From Chromatiales bacterium (GTDB lineage Bacteria; Pseudomonadota; Gammaproteobacteria; Steroidobacterales; GCA-2729495): a stretch of 64,000 nucleotides of DNA. Positions within the stretch are counted from its first letter, which is position 1. Each line of letters starts with the position of its first letter. The stretch is taken from contig JAEUPZ010000031.1 of the NCBI GenBank assembly GCA_016789885.1, forward strand, positions 1-64,000, in the 5' to 3' direction. The notes under the pieces were generated by a model. That model ran no database searches, was not told the origin of the DNA, and was given only the letters and a program-made list of their open reading frames with translations. Shown here piece by piece: positions 1-8,036 of the stretch. A program made the position numbers and the translations under genes.

Positions 1-1
1 G

Positions 2-694
2 TCCGTCTACGGCCTGGACATCTACTATCCCGGCGAGGTCGCGGAAGGCCGCGTTCGGCGCTTCGACAAGTTTGTGCATCTCTACAAGCTGCACGGCTCG
101 ATCCACTGGCAAGTCCGGGGCGACGAGCTGCGTGCGCGCCACCCCGACCTGCAACCCTTCAGGAGCTATCGCGCGTTGGCGAGCGCGGCAGAGAAGGCCG
201 CAAAGCTCAATGAGTTCGGTGAAGCTATTCCGTCCGTCGGCATCCTGCCTACAGCCAACAAGTTTGCGCAAACGTTGGCCATGCCATTTGCGCACCTGTT
301 CCGGGCTTTCCAGGTCAGGCTCAGCGCGCCGCAGACGTTTCTTCTCGTTCTAGGATACGGGTTCGGCGATGATCACGTAACACGGATCATCGAGACAGCG
401 CTAATGAACCCTTCCCTGGTCATGCTTGTCGTGGAGCCCGATCCGAATAGCAAGACTATCGAACGTATCAGGCGCTACAAAGATCTGGGAAAGAGGGCCT
501 TCGTGCTGACACCGACAGAGGCGGCATTCGCCGCGGCGCAGTTCAAGGAAGCGACGTTCGATGACTTTTCACGATCCATCATGCCGGACGTGCAGTGGCT
601 TGACGATTTCCTGCGGCTGCGTCGCTTCGAAAAGCAGATAGCCGCAGGAATAGGGAAGGTCGATGCGAACCCAGTCGATGATCCTTGGGCGTGA
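2..694 (+). CDS. SIR2-family defence NADase-like protein, 5' partial
   Basis: The frame is open from the first bases, so the start codon lies left of the window; only the C-terminal 230 residues are visible. Seen: a KLHGSIHW block (about nt 83-106) and a FLLVLGYGFGDDHV block (about nt 339-380), both typical of SIR2_2-type domains found in anti-phage proteins. Known: such SIR2 domains hydrolyse NAD+ when paired with a HerA ATPase. The next gene is a HerA-type ATPase starting two bases after this stop, so the two are co-translated. The N-terminal NAD-binding GAG motif and catalytic His cannot be checked because they are off the window. Base composition is less GC-rich than the housekeeping genes to the right, which suggests horizontal acquisition. 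Confidence 0.82.
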   Translation, partial: SVYGLDIYYPGEVAEGRVRRFDKFVHLYKLHGSIHWQVRGDELRARHPDLQPFRSYRALASAAEKAAKLNEFGEAIPSVGILPTANKFAQTLAMPFAHLFRAFQVRLSAPQTFLLVLGYGFGDDHVTRIIETALMNPSLVMLVVEPDPNSKTIERIRRYKDLGKRAFVLTPTEAAFAAAQFKEATFDDFSRSIMPDVQWLDDFLRLRRFEKQIAAGIGKVDANPVDDPWA

Positions 695-696
695 GC

Positions 697-2820
697 ATGG
701 AGAATCCGCGCGTCGTCGGTCACATCGTTGCCGTCCAGGGATTCCGGGTCAAGGTCGAAGTCCTGCCGGAAACCAAGTCGGCGTCGCGCGCAACGCTCGA
801 TGGCGTCCATAAAGCCATCGCGATCAATTCGTACCTGACCTTCTCCATTGGAGCGGGGCAGCTTGTCATCGGGATCATCACCGATCTCGAATCGCGGGAG
901 AGCTACGAACCGGGCGGAGGCGACGAGCTGACCCTTGAGCTGATGAAGCCCCGGCGCGTGGCGCATGTGCAGTTGCTCGGCTCCATCGAAGTCGCGGACG
1001 GGCGGGGGCTGTTCTCTCCGGGCATCACCGTTCTCCCGACGCTTGATGCGGCTGCCGAGATCGGCGCACCGGAGATTCTGAAAGCCGTCTTCGAGACGCC
1101 GCCGAGCCGCAACAAGCCGGATGGATATGACGGGGACGATTTTGACTGCGAGTTGAGAATCGGTTGCCCGACCGGACAGCCGAACAACGTCGTCAAGGCG
1201 TCGTACAACGATCTGTTCTCGCGCCCTCTGGCGATTGTCGGCAATACGGGTTCGGGAAAGTCGTATTCCGTATCGAGCCTCGTTCAAAAGGCGATGGCCG
1301 CGCTAGGCGAAGCGGGAAACGAACCGCACGTCTTCATCCTCGACATCAACGGGGAATATGGCCGGGCCTTCGGCACCGAGAACCCGAGTCTGGAACGCAA
1401 GCCCGATCACATCTATCTCAACGGCAAGGAGTTCGGCGTTCCGCTCTGGTTTCTCAACGCTGCGGAAATATGCGCGTGGCTCAGTGCGGCGGAGCAAACG
1501 CAAGAACCCGTCCTGAAAGACTGGTGGGCTATCGCCAAGGCCGGCAATGAAAATGTCGCGGGCGGCGGGACCAATCTCTTGCGCCACGCCGTCACGAAGG
1601 CCACCAACATCCTGCAAACGCTGGATGCGCAACGCGCACCGTATAAGCGCGCGTGCCTTCGGCAGTTGAAGATATTGAAGGACTACATAGGTCAGCGGCA
1701 GGTGAACGGCCTTGCTGACCTTGAAGACAAGTTTGCGCCTTACAGCGCGCAGTACAACGCGAGCGGCAATAATCTCGATTGGGATTCTCCCGAGAACGAA
1801 GCCGAGATCAGGGCAGCGGCTGAGACCGTCATCGCCAGTCTCAAGGGCCTGATCTCGCAGGACCTGGACGTGGCGCAACTGAACGCGACCACGGCGGACA
1901 GCCCGCTCCATGTCCCCAAGAAATGGCTGATTGATCCCACGCTGCTCGATACCGCGACGCCCGCAGAGGAAGTGACGCGCATCGAAGCGCACCTCACCAC
2001 GCTCAAGCTTCGCCTCAAGACGCGGCTGGACGATCCGCGCTGGCAGTCGTTTCTCAACTACGAATCCACCGATACGTGCTTCGCATCCCTGAAAGACTGG
2101 ATGGGGCGCTTCGGCCTGGGCAAGCGGGAAGGGCCGCGCGTCTCGATCATCGACCTTTCGATGCTCAGCCACGAAGTCCTGCCTTATGCCTGTACGGTCA
2201 TCGGACGCATCCTTCTCGAAACGCGGGAGAACTTGCCGGCGGCGCGAAGGTACAGGCATCCGTGGGTGCTTGTTCTTGAGGAAGCGCATAACTACGCGCG
2301 CCCGCCGCGTACCGATGAGCAGAAAGGGCAAGCGCTTTCCCGGCTGGCCTTCGAGCGCATCGCGAAGGAAGGCCGCAAGTTCGGACTATCGCTCATTATC
2401 GCCAGCCAGAGACCGAGTGAGATCAGCCAGACGATCATCAGCCAGTGCGCCAACTTCATTTCGCACCGGCTGCAAAACCCGGACGACATCGACCACTTCA
2501 AACGCATCATTCCGATGCAGGCGCGTCGCCTCCTGGATCAGGTCACGATCCTTGCGTCCGGCGAAGCCGTCGTCTTTGGAAGCGCATTCCATGTTCCCGC
2601 CCGCGTACAGTTCGACAGGCCACAACCTGGTCCCTACAGCCAGACAGCTGCGCCGTATCACGAATGGCGGATGGAGACGAATCCGTTCCCGCTCGACGAA
2701 GTCAGCAGCGCTTGGGGCCTGAATCCGCCGGTCAAGTTCGAGGCGATTGCGCCAGTTGTCGTCTCGGCAGTAGGCGGGAGCGCGACTCGGAACGACGCCG
2801 ACGACGAGATCCCGTTCTAA
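697..2820 (+). CDS. herA: HerA/DUF87-type hexameric ATPase (SIR2-HerA partner)
   Basis: A 707-residue protein. Seen: an N-terminal beta-rich HAS-barrel-like region (residues 1-90), Walker A GNTGSGKS at 182-189, Walker B VLVLEEAH with the glutamates at about 528-529, and a downstream sensor/arginine-finger stretch EGRKFGLSLIIASQRPSE. This is the HerA/FtsK-like ATPase plan. Start: ATG at 697 lies two bases after the SIR2 stop; an in-frame TTG at 685 would overlap the SIR2 gene and is less attractive. Known: HerA hexamers assemble with SIR2 rings into a large NAD-depleting and nuclease complex that aborts phage infection. The tight coupling to the SIR2 gene supports that role here. Composition again differs from the right-hand neighbours. 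Confidence 0.88.
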   Translation: MENPRVVGHIVAVQGFRVKVEVLPETKSASRATLDGVHKAIAINSYLTFSIGAGQLVIGIITDLESRESYEPGGGDELTLELMKPRRVAHVQLLGSIEVADGRGLFSPGITVLPTLDAAAEIGAPEILKAVFETPPSRNKPDGYDGDDFDCELRIGCPTGQPNNVVKASYNDLFSRPLAIVGNTGSGKSYSVSSLVQKAMAALGEAGNEPHVFILDINGEYGRAFGTENPSLERKPDHIYLNGKEFGVPLWFLNAAEICAWLSAAEQTQEPVLKDWWAIAKAGNENVAGGGTNLLRHAVTKATNILQTLDAQRAPYKRACLRQLKILKDYIGQRQVNGLADLEDKFAPYSAQYNASGNNLDWDSPENEAEIRAAAETVIASLKGLISQDLDVAQLNATTADSPLHVPKKWLIDPTLLDTATPAEEVTRIEAHLTTLKLRLKTRLDDPRWQSFLNYESTDTCFASLKDWMGRFGLGKREGPRVSIIDLSMLSHEVLPYACTVIGRILLETRENLPAARRYRHPWVLVLEEAHNYARPPRTDEQKGQALSRLAFERIAKEGRKFGLSLIIASQRPSEISQTIISQCANFISHRLQNPDDIDHFKRIIPMQARRLLDQVTILASGEAVVFGSAFHVPARVQFDRPQPGPYSQTAAPYHEWRMETNPFPLDEVSSAWGLNPPVKFEAIAPVVVSAVGGSATRNDADDEIPF

Positions 2821-3040
2821 CGCGGGCAGAGGACTGCAAAAGCAAACTATGGACGTGGTCCTTTCGCCGTCTATTGCCGGCCGTCAGCTTCAAGCGGGAT
2901 GTCTTGTCGGTCGTCTCGACGGTAAAAGTGCTGCGCGTTCCGCAGGAAAAGTAGCGACTTCAGTAAGTTGCGAGTACCGGGAACAATCGAGTGGGAGTAG
3001 GGCGGCGCCAGCGCGCGGTCCACTCCCGGGGATTCCCGCC
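2821..3040. other. Intergenic gap after the SIR2-HerA module
   Basis: A 220-base stretch between the HerA stop and the PEP-CTERM-like gene. I see no convincing gene, terminator or promoter in it. An in-frame extension of the downstream gene back to an ATG at 2849 exists, but it would place a non-hydrophobic, atypical sequence ahead of a clear signal peptide, so it is not accepted. Confidence 0.5.
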
Positions 3041-3604
3041 ATGACGTTCTGCCTCGTACGTGCTGCCACGGCGGCCCTCGTCGCCCTCGCCAGCCTGCCG
3101 GCCTCTGCGGCCACCGTCGAGCTGCGACCGGACGGGGATTACGTCTGGGTCGGGAATTTCGTGAACGTCGACGTCATTGCCCGGCCCGATCCGGGTGAGC
3201 GCATCGCGTCCTACGGCATGGCCGTCATCTGGCAGCCTGCCTGGCTCAGCTTCGGCAGCGCCACGTTCGACCAGTTCCTCGGTGGTCCGGTGAACGCCAG
3301 CCAGGTTTTTGCCACGGGAATCTCTTCCATCATCGCGAGCGAGACGGCGCTGGCGGGGACCGGGGCCCAGGCGGGGCAGGCCGAGTTCCGGCTGTTCCGC
3401 TTCTCCCTGCTGGTGACGGGGATCGGCTTCTCGCCGCTGGAGATCGGCTCGGCGCAGCTGTTCGACGCTGACGGCGCGCCCTTGCCGGTCACCATCCTGA
3501 ACAGCAGCCTGACGACGGTGCCGGGACCGGCCTCCGGCGTGCTGCTGGCCTCGGCGCTGTGTGCCATTGCTGCGCGTGTGCGACGCTGGTCCGTCACGGC
3601 CTGA
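3041..3604 (+). CDS. Exported PEP-CTERM-like protein (cohesin-like beta domain)
   Basis: A 187-residue protein. Seen: a Sec signal peptide (residues 1-23, ending ASA), a beta-rich body whose start (TVELRPDGDYVWVGNFVNVD) resembles cohesin-like domains, and a C-terminal VPGP motif followed by a hydrophobic helix and RVRRW. That tail matches the PEP-CTERM sorting plan, although VPGP replaces the usual VPEP. Start chosen at 3041 because the signal peptide begins there. Known: such proteins are processed by an exosortase (EpsH/XrtA) and linked to exopolysaccharide export; no exosortase lies in this window. A second, canonical PEP-CTERM protein at 12285-12911 supports the assignment. Confidence 0.65.
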   Translation: MTFCLVRAATAALVALASLPASAATVELRPDGDYVWVGNFVNVDVIARPDPGERIASYGMAVIWQPAWLSFGSATFDQFLGGPVNASQVFATGISSIIASETALAGTGAQAGQAEFRLFRFSLLVTGIGFSPLEIGSAQLFDADGAPLPVTILNSSLTTVPGPASGVLLASALCAIAARVRRWSVTA

Positions 3605-3764
3605 TGACGGCTGGCGGTATGGGGCGTCCCGGTCGCCCGCGCCGGGCTGCCGTCACGTGAGCGTCCGGGCCCCGTCGCCGGGGACCTTGCCCGTGGGGAT
3701 CATGACGATGCGGCTGCTGCGCAGCTGCCGTTCCTGACGGGCTCGCCCGTCGGGTTCCGGCGCT

Positions 3765-3791
3765 GCGCCCCCGCTCACGTATCGGGGGCGC
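3765..3791. terminator. GC-rich hairpin between convergent genes
   Basis: Perfect 9-bp arms (GCGCCCCCG and CGGGGGCGC) with a 9-base loop, 31 bases beyond the ftsH stop on the minus strand and 160 bases beyond the plus-strand gene. There is no T-run, so intrinsic termination is not certain. Confidence 0.4.
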
Positions 3792-3821
3792 CCGACGCGC
3801 TGCTGTCTGCAGCCTCGGGAA

Positions 3822-5669
3822 TCATCCGGCCCTGACCAGCTCCTGCGTCAGGTCCTTCAGGCTGGGCTCGTCGAGTGTCTCGTGGGCCAGCAGCTCCCGC
3901 GCGCAACGGTCGAGCACGCGACGGTTCCGTTCGAGGATCGCGCTGGAGCGCGCGAAGGCCTGCATGACGACGTTGCGGATGGCGACGTCGATCTTCTCCT
4001 GGGTCTCGGGGCCCGTGCGGCAGCCGCCGGCTGACATGCCGGGAATGTCGAGGAAGCGGGGCCGCTCCGCCTCGTAGGCGACGTAGCCCAGGTCCTCGTC
4101 CATGCCGTAGCGCATGACCATGTCCCGGGCGATGTCGGTGACCTTGGCCAGGTCGTCGGCGGCGCCCGTGGATAGGTGGCCGAAGACGAGCTTCTCGGCG
4201 GCGCGCCCGCCGAGGAGCACGGCGATCTTGTTCTCGAGCTCGCCGCGGGTCATCAGGAAGCGCTCCTCGGTGGGGCGCTGGATCGTGTAGCCCAGCGCGC
4301 CGATGCCGCGGGGGATGATCGACACCTTGTGCACGGTGTCGGTGCCGGGCAGCGCCAGGGCTACCAGCGCGTGACCGAGCTCGTGGTAGGCCACGATCTC
4401 GCGCTCGCGGTCGTTGAGGATGCGGTTGCGCTTCTCGAGGCCGGCCACGATGCGCTCGATGGCGGTGTTGAAATCGACGAGCGTCACCTCGGCGCCGCCG
4501 CGGCGGGTGGCTGCCAGTGCCGCCTCGTTGCAGAGGTTGGCGAGGTCAGCCCCCGAGAAGCCCGTCGTCAGCGCCGCGACCTGGCTGAGGTCGACGTCAG
4601 CGGCGAGCCGGATCTTCCGCACGTGTACCTTCAGGATCTGCACGCGGCCGGTCTTGTCCGGCCGGTCCACCAGCACCTGCCGGTCGAAGCGGCCGGCCCG
4701 CAGCAGCGCGGGGTCGAGGATCTCGGGGCGGTTCGTGGCAGCCAGCAGCACGAGGCCCGACTTGCTGTCGAAGCCGTCGAGCTCGGCGAGCAGCTGGTTC
4801 AGCGTCTGCTCGCGCTCGTCGTTGCCGCCGAGGTTGCCGGCGAGCCCGCGGGCGCGGCCCAGTGCGTCGAGCTCGTCGATGAAGATGATGGCCGGCGCCT
4901 GGGCCCGGGCCTGCTCGAAGAGGTCGCGCACGCGGGCGGCGCCGACGCCGACGAACATCTCGACGAACTCCGAGCCCGAGATGGAGAAGAACGACACCTT
5001 CGCCTCGCCGGCCACGGCCTTGGCCAGCAGCGTCTTGCCGGTGCCCGGCGGACCCACCAGCAGGATGCCCTTGGGCAGCCGCGCGCCGAGACGGCCGTAG
5101 TCATCGGGCTTCTTCAGGAACGCGACCACTTCCTGCAACTCGGCCTTGGCCTCGTCGACGCCGGCCACGTCGCCGAAGTTCACGCCGGTGTCGCGCTCGA
5201 CGTAGACCTTCGCGCGACTCTTGCCGATGCTCTGGAAGCCGCCGATGCCCTGCCGGTCGATGACGCGGCGGATGACGAAGTACCACAGGGCGAAGAACAG
5301 CAGCACTGGCGCGACGAAGGCGATGATGTCGCGGACGAAGGTGCTCTCGATGACCCGGGTGTAGGGGACGTCGAACTCCGACAGGCGGGCCGCCAGGTCC
5401 GGCTCGACCCGCGCGGCCACCAGCATGGTCTTGCCGCCGGGCTCGGGGCTCTTGAGCTTGCCGGTGACGAAGCGGTCGGAGACGGCCACCTCGGCGATGC
5501 GGCCCTCGGCCAGCGCCTGCTCGAAGCGGCTGTAGGGCACGGTCTCGACCTGCTGGCGGGCCTGCCACCAGTTCTGCAGGCTGAGCAGGGCCAGCAGCAC
5601 CAGCAGCCAGTAGCCCAGGTTCCACTGGGTGCGGCGTTCCATCAGGTCGGGGACGTTACGTTTCGGCAT
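3822..5669 (-). CDS. ftsH: ATP-dependent zinc metalloprotease FtsH
   Basis: A 615-residue inner-membrane AAA+ protease that extracts and degrades membrane and regulatory proteins. Seen: two membrane segments (about 19-36 and 114-134) flanking a periplasmic domain, Walker A GPPGTGKT 206-213, Walker B IIFIDELD 261-268, an SRH with [18 protein letters not shown], and the zinc site HELGH 429-433 (HEAGH in E. coli). Start chosen at ATG 5669 (MPKRN); longer forms enter non-conserved sequence. It is not next to rlmE, its usual gammaproteobacterial neighbour, so it could be a second, divergent FtsH. A -10-like TACAAT ends 6 bases before the ATG. Confidence 0.93.
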   Translation of the reverse strand: MPKRNVPDLMERRTQWNLGYWLLVLLALLSLQNWWQARQQVETVPYSRFEQALAEGRIAEVAVSDRFVTGKLKSPEPGGKTMLVAARVEPDLAARLSEFDVPYTRVIESTFVRDIIAFVAPVLLFFALWYFVIRRVIDRQGIGGFQSIGKSRAKVYVERDTGVNFGDVAGVDEAKAELQEVVAFLKKPDDYGRLGARLPKGILLVGPPGTGKTLLAKAVAGEAKVSFFSISGSEFVEMFVGVGAARVRDLFEQARAQAPAIIFIDELDALGRARGLAGNLGGNDEREQTLNQLLAELDGFDSKSGLVLLAATNRPEILDPALLRAGRFDRQVLVDRPDKTGRVQILKVHVRKIRLAADVDLSQVAALTTGFSGADLANLCNEAALAATRRGGAEVTLVDFNTAIERIVAGLEKRNRILNDREREIVAYHELGHALVALALPGTDTVHKVSIIPRGIGALGYTIQRPTEERFLMTRGELENKIAVLLGGRAAEKLVFGHLSTGAADDLAKVTDIARDMVMRYGMDEDLGYVAYEAERPRFLDIPGMSAGGCRTGPETQEKIDVAIRNVVMQAFARSSAILERNRRVLDRCARELLAHETLDEPSLKDLTQELVRAG

Positions 5670-5675
5670 GACCCG

Positions 5676-5696
5676 ATTGTAGGTCACCGGGTGACC
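5676..5696 (-). promoter_or_regulatory. ftsH promoter region with inverted repeat
   Basis: On the minus strand a TACAAT (5681-5676) sits just ahead of the ATG, and immediately upstream is a perfect inverted repeat GGTCAC-N3-GTGACC (5682-5696). The repeat would fall between -35 and -10, as repressor sites often do. No clear -35 is seen. The layout implies an almost leaderless ftsH transcript. Confidence 0.4.
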
Positions 5697-6290
5697 GGCC
5701 GGACCTGTCTCCCATGCCCGGCGGCAGCAGCCGGAAGGCCTCGCGGAAGATCGGGACGATGGCCCCGGGCCGGCAGTTCGTGCATCAGCGTGAAGGAACG
5801 GACAAGGTCTTGGCGTTCGCCGGGCTCGCCGATGGCCTCGGCGTTGCACTGCTTCAGCCGCCAGGCCCAGCCGTGCCCGATGGCGGTGCGCTGCGCCTGC
5901 GCGAGCATGATGGCGCTGACGCAGCAGGCTGTGTGCGGGCCTCGGGAAGGTGCTCCGCCAGCGCCTGGGTGAAGTGGCCCGCGGACGTGCCCATCTCGAC
6001 GATGTCGCGGTAGTCGCCGGGCGGCAGTGCCTTCAGCACGTCGCGGCGCTGGCCGAAGGTGTCGCCGCGGCGGTTCTTCGCCGCGTAGCGCTTGTCGATG
6101 ATCTCGCCGTGGATGAAGCCCTGGTGTGGGTGGCCGTTCCAGCCGCCGGTGGTGCGGCGGAAGTCGACGCCGGCGTAGCAGTCGGGGAGCGGCAGCGCCG
6201 GGTTGCGCTCGAGGGTGGCCGGGCCCCGGCGGGCCGTTCGAAGGCCGGGGCGAGGTCGGTGCGGATCTCCTCGAAGGCCTCCGCCGCGGG
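5697..6290 (-). pseudogene. Frameshifted class I SAM-dependent methyltransferase relic
   Basis: Reading the minus strand in successive frames reconstructs one protein: EEIRTDLAPAFERP (about 6280-6235), then DCYAGVDFRRTTGGWNGH through DYRDIVEMGTSAGHFTQALA (about 6200-5942), then SAIMLAQAQRTAIGHGWAWR through DLVRSFTLMHELPA (about 5930-5778), then GAIVPIFREAFRLLPPGM (about 5775-5710). Motif I (VEMGTSAGHF) and a late LLPPG block fit a methyltransferase. At least three frame changes are needed and the C-terminal part is missing where the ftsH promoter begins. Either a decayed gene or, less likely, several assembly indels in G/C runs. Confidence 0.7.
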
Positions 6291-6462
6291 CCGCCGGCGT
6301 CTGGCACCTGCGGCGGGCCCACGCTCGCTGGTGCCCGGATCGACCCCGCTTTTTGTTCGGCGCCGGCCGGCGTCCCGTGGATTCGCTCCGGCGAGGCTGC
6401 CCAAGGCGCGGCCGGGCCTGCTAGGGTTTGCGTCCCCTGAATCCCCGGATGTCCTGGCACCC

Positions 6463-6936
6463 GTGTCCGACTGCGCAACCCGTCCCACGGCTGACGACGA
6501 TGCCTGCATGGCCCGCGCCCTCGAGCTGGCCCGCCAGGCCGCGGCGGCCGGCGAGGTGCCCGTGGGCGCGGTGCTGGTGTACGAGGGGGCCGTCATCGCC
6601 GAGGCCGCCAACCGCAACATCGCGGCCGGCGACCCCACGGCCCACGCCGAGATCGAGGTGCTGCGGCAGGGGGCAAGGGTGCTCGGCAACCGGCGTCTCG
6701 GCGGCACCACGCTGTACGTGACCATGGAGCCCTGCCCGATGTGCGCCGGCGCCCTGGTCCACGCCCGCGTCGAGCGGCTGGTTTATGGCACGCCCGACTT
6801 CCGGGCGGGCGCCACGGGTACGGTCATCGACGTGCTCGGGTCGGCGGCGGTCAACCACCGGGTGCGGGTCACCGGCGGCGTCCGCGAGGACGAGTGCCGC
6901 ACGCTGCTGCAGCAGTTCTTCCGCGAGCGGCGCTGA
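6463..6936 (+). CDS. tadA: tRNA adenosine(34) deaminase TadA
   Basis: Converts A34 to inosine in tRNA-Arg(ACG), letting one tRNA read three codons. Seen: the cytidine-deaminase fold with zinc/proton-relay motif TAHAEI and the PCPMCAGA zinc motif, plus EVPVGAVLV and a VRGGV-like C-terminal segment (TGGVREDECRTLLQQFF). Start: GTG at 6463 gives 157 residues and keeps the ADDDACMARALELA N-terminus usual for TadA; the ATG at 6508 would clip it. A hairpin follows 28 bases after the stop. Confidence 0.93.
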   Translation: MSDCATRPTADDDACMARALELARQAAAAGEVPVGAVLVYEGAVIAEAANRNIAAGDPTAHAEIEVLRQGARVLGNRRLGGTTLYVTMEPCPMCAGALVHARVERLVYGTPDFRAGATGTVIDVLGSAAVNHRVRVTGGVREDECRTLLQQFFRERR

Positions 6937-6964
6937 CGTCCAGGCAGGCGGTCCTGGCACCGCC

Positions 6965-6995
6965 GGCGTCCGTGTCCGTCCCGGTCACGGACGCC
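6965..6995 (+). terminator. Hairpin downstream of tadA
   Basis: Perfect 10-bp arms GGCGTCCGTG / CACGGACGCC separated by 11 bases, 28 bases after the tadA stop. No T-run follows (CCCCCTTGCGG), so it may act as a weak or Rho-assisted terminator. Confidence 0.45.
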
Positions 6996-7161
6996 CCCCT
7001 TGCGGATGCGCTGCATGGGGCGTCCGCCCGCAACCTGTCGGCGCGCTGCAGCGTGTCGCTGCCTGCCCACCGGCCCACCGGTCGCCCGCGCCGGATACGC
7101 AGTTTCCACGGTGCCCAGCCAGGCCTCGCGCATTGCCGGTGGCGCGCAGGCGACGCTAACA

Positions 7162-7178
7162 TTGACAGAGGTCTGTCA
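7162..7178 (+). promoter_or_regulatory. TTGACA -35 box within a palindromic operator
   Basis: TTGACA at 7162-7167 overlaps the perfect palindrome TGACAGA-GG-TCTGTCA (7163-7178), which ends 36 bases before the ATG of the heme-motif protein. No clear -10 is visible 17 bases on. The symmetry suggests a dimeric regulator site; the regulator is unknown. Confidence 0.5.
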
Positions 7179-7214
7179 TTGGCGGACCCGCCACCATTGC
7201 AGGACAACACCACG

Positions 7215-8033
7215 ATGCGTAACGCACTTCGAAAGCTCGCAGGCACGGCGGCCGCCGGCCTCCTTCTCGCGGCTGCCGGACCGGCCTTCGCGGCCGACAA
7301 GGCCGAAGATTCCGGCGGCGCGCCGGCCGGCGTGAACGTCGGCGGCGGCGAGCGCGGCATCGAGGCCTACATCATCGAAGGCCCGCCCATCGCGCCGACG
7401 GCCGTGGCCAGCAGCAAGCACCGGTCCTTCGCCCGGGGCATGGTCTGCGTGGAGTGCCACAAGATCGACTTCCCCGTTGATGCCACGTCGACGGCGACCA
7501 AGCAGATCGCCGCCAGCGCCCGGCAGCTGAGCCAGGAAGAGATCTGGGACATGATCGTGAAGTTCCTGCCCGGGCGTGAGCGGTTCGCGCTGACGACGGC
7601 CGACGGCGACCAGCCGCTGGCGACCACCGTCGACATGATGCTCGACAAGGAAGAGAAGGTGCTCTACGTCGTCTCGGAGGTGGGCACCGAAAAGCTCAAC
7701 CAGCTGCGCCGCAACCCCAAGATGAGCGCCGTGCGCTTCCAGGGCTGGACGGTGGCGGAGCGGGGCAAGCAGGAGTGGCGCAGCACCCAGATCAAGGGCA
7801 CGGCCGAGGTCATCCCGGCCAGCGACCCGCGCTTCCTGCCGCTGGTCAAGAAGTACCAGCTGGTGCGGCTCACGCCGGAGCGGGCCGTGCGCCGCTTCGA
7901 CCTGATCCGCATCACGCCGCAGCAGATCTGGTACTTCGATACCGAGCTGAGCGGCGCGCCGAACGCCTCGGTCTACCAGCTGTGGAAGCGGGGCGCTACG
8001 GGCGTGCTGCCCGCGGCGACGGTCGCCAACTGA
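7215..8033 (+). CDS. Exported FMN-binding split-barrel protein with a CXXCH heme c motif
   Basis: A 272-residue protein. Seen: a Sec signal peptide (1-27, ending AFA), a single CVECH motif at 78-82, and a domain from about 108 to 245 (RFALTTADGDQPLATTVDMM, KMSAVRFQGW) with the pattern of the pyridoxamine-5'-phosphate-oxidase-like split barrel. Known: split barrels bind FMN, F420 or heme; CXXCH attaches heme c in the periplasm. Inference: a periplasmic or envelope redox or heme-handling protein. Only one CXXCH is present and no distal Met is assigned. The gene stands alone, with its stop three bases from the convergent mltF stop. A PPOX-like domain with an exported c-type heme motif is an unusual combination. 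Confidence 0.75.
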   Translation: MRNALRKLAGTAAAGLLLAAAGPAFAADKAEDSGGAPAGVNVGGGERGIEAYIIEGPPIAPTAVASSKHRSFARGMVCVECHKIDFPVDATSTATKQIAASARQLSQEEIWDMIVKFLPGRERFALTTADGDQPLATTVDMMLDKEEKVLYVVSEVGTEKLNQLRRNPKMSAVRFQGWTVAERGKQEWRSTQIKGTAEVIPASDPRFLPLVKKYQLVRLTPERAVRRFDLIRITPQQIWYFDTELSGAPNASVYQLWKRGATGVLPAATVAN

Positions 8034-8036
8034 GCC

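Noticed and set aside
475..1287. Long minus-strand frame across the SIR2 and HerA genes
   Set aside because: It is antisense to two genes with clear motifs and its own translation is basic and repetitive with no domain.
2849..3040. N-terminal extension of the first PEP-CTERM-like protein
   Set aside because: The signal peptide is at 3041; the extension is Arg/Ala-rich without family features.
4176..5972. 598-codon plus-strand frame antisense to ftsH
   Set aside because: Low-complexity Leu/Ala/Gly/Glu translation typical of GC-rich shadows; ftsH on the other strand has all its motifs.
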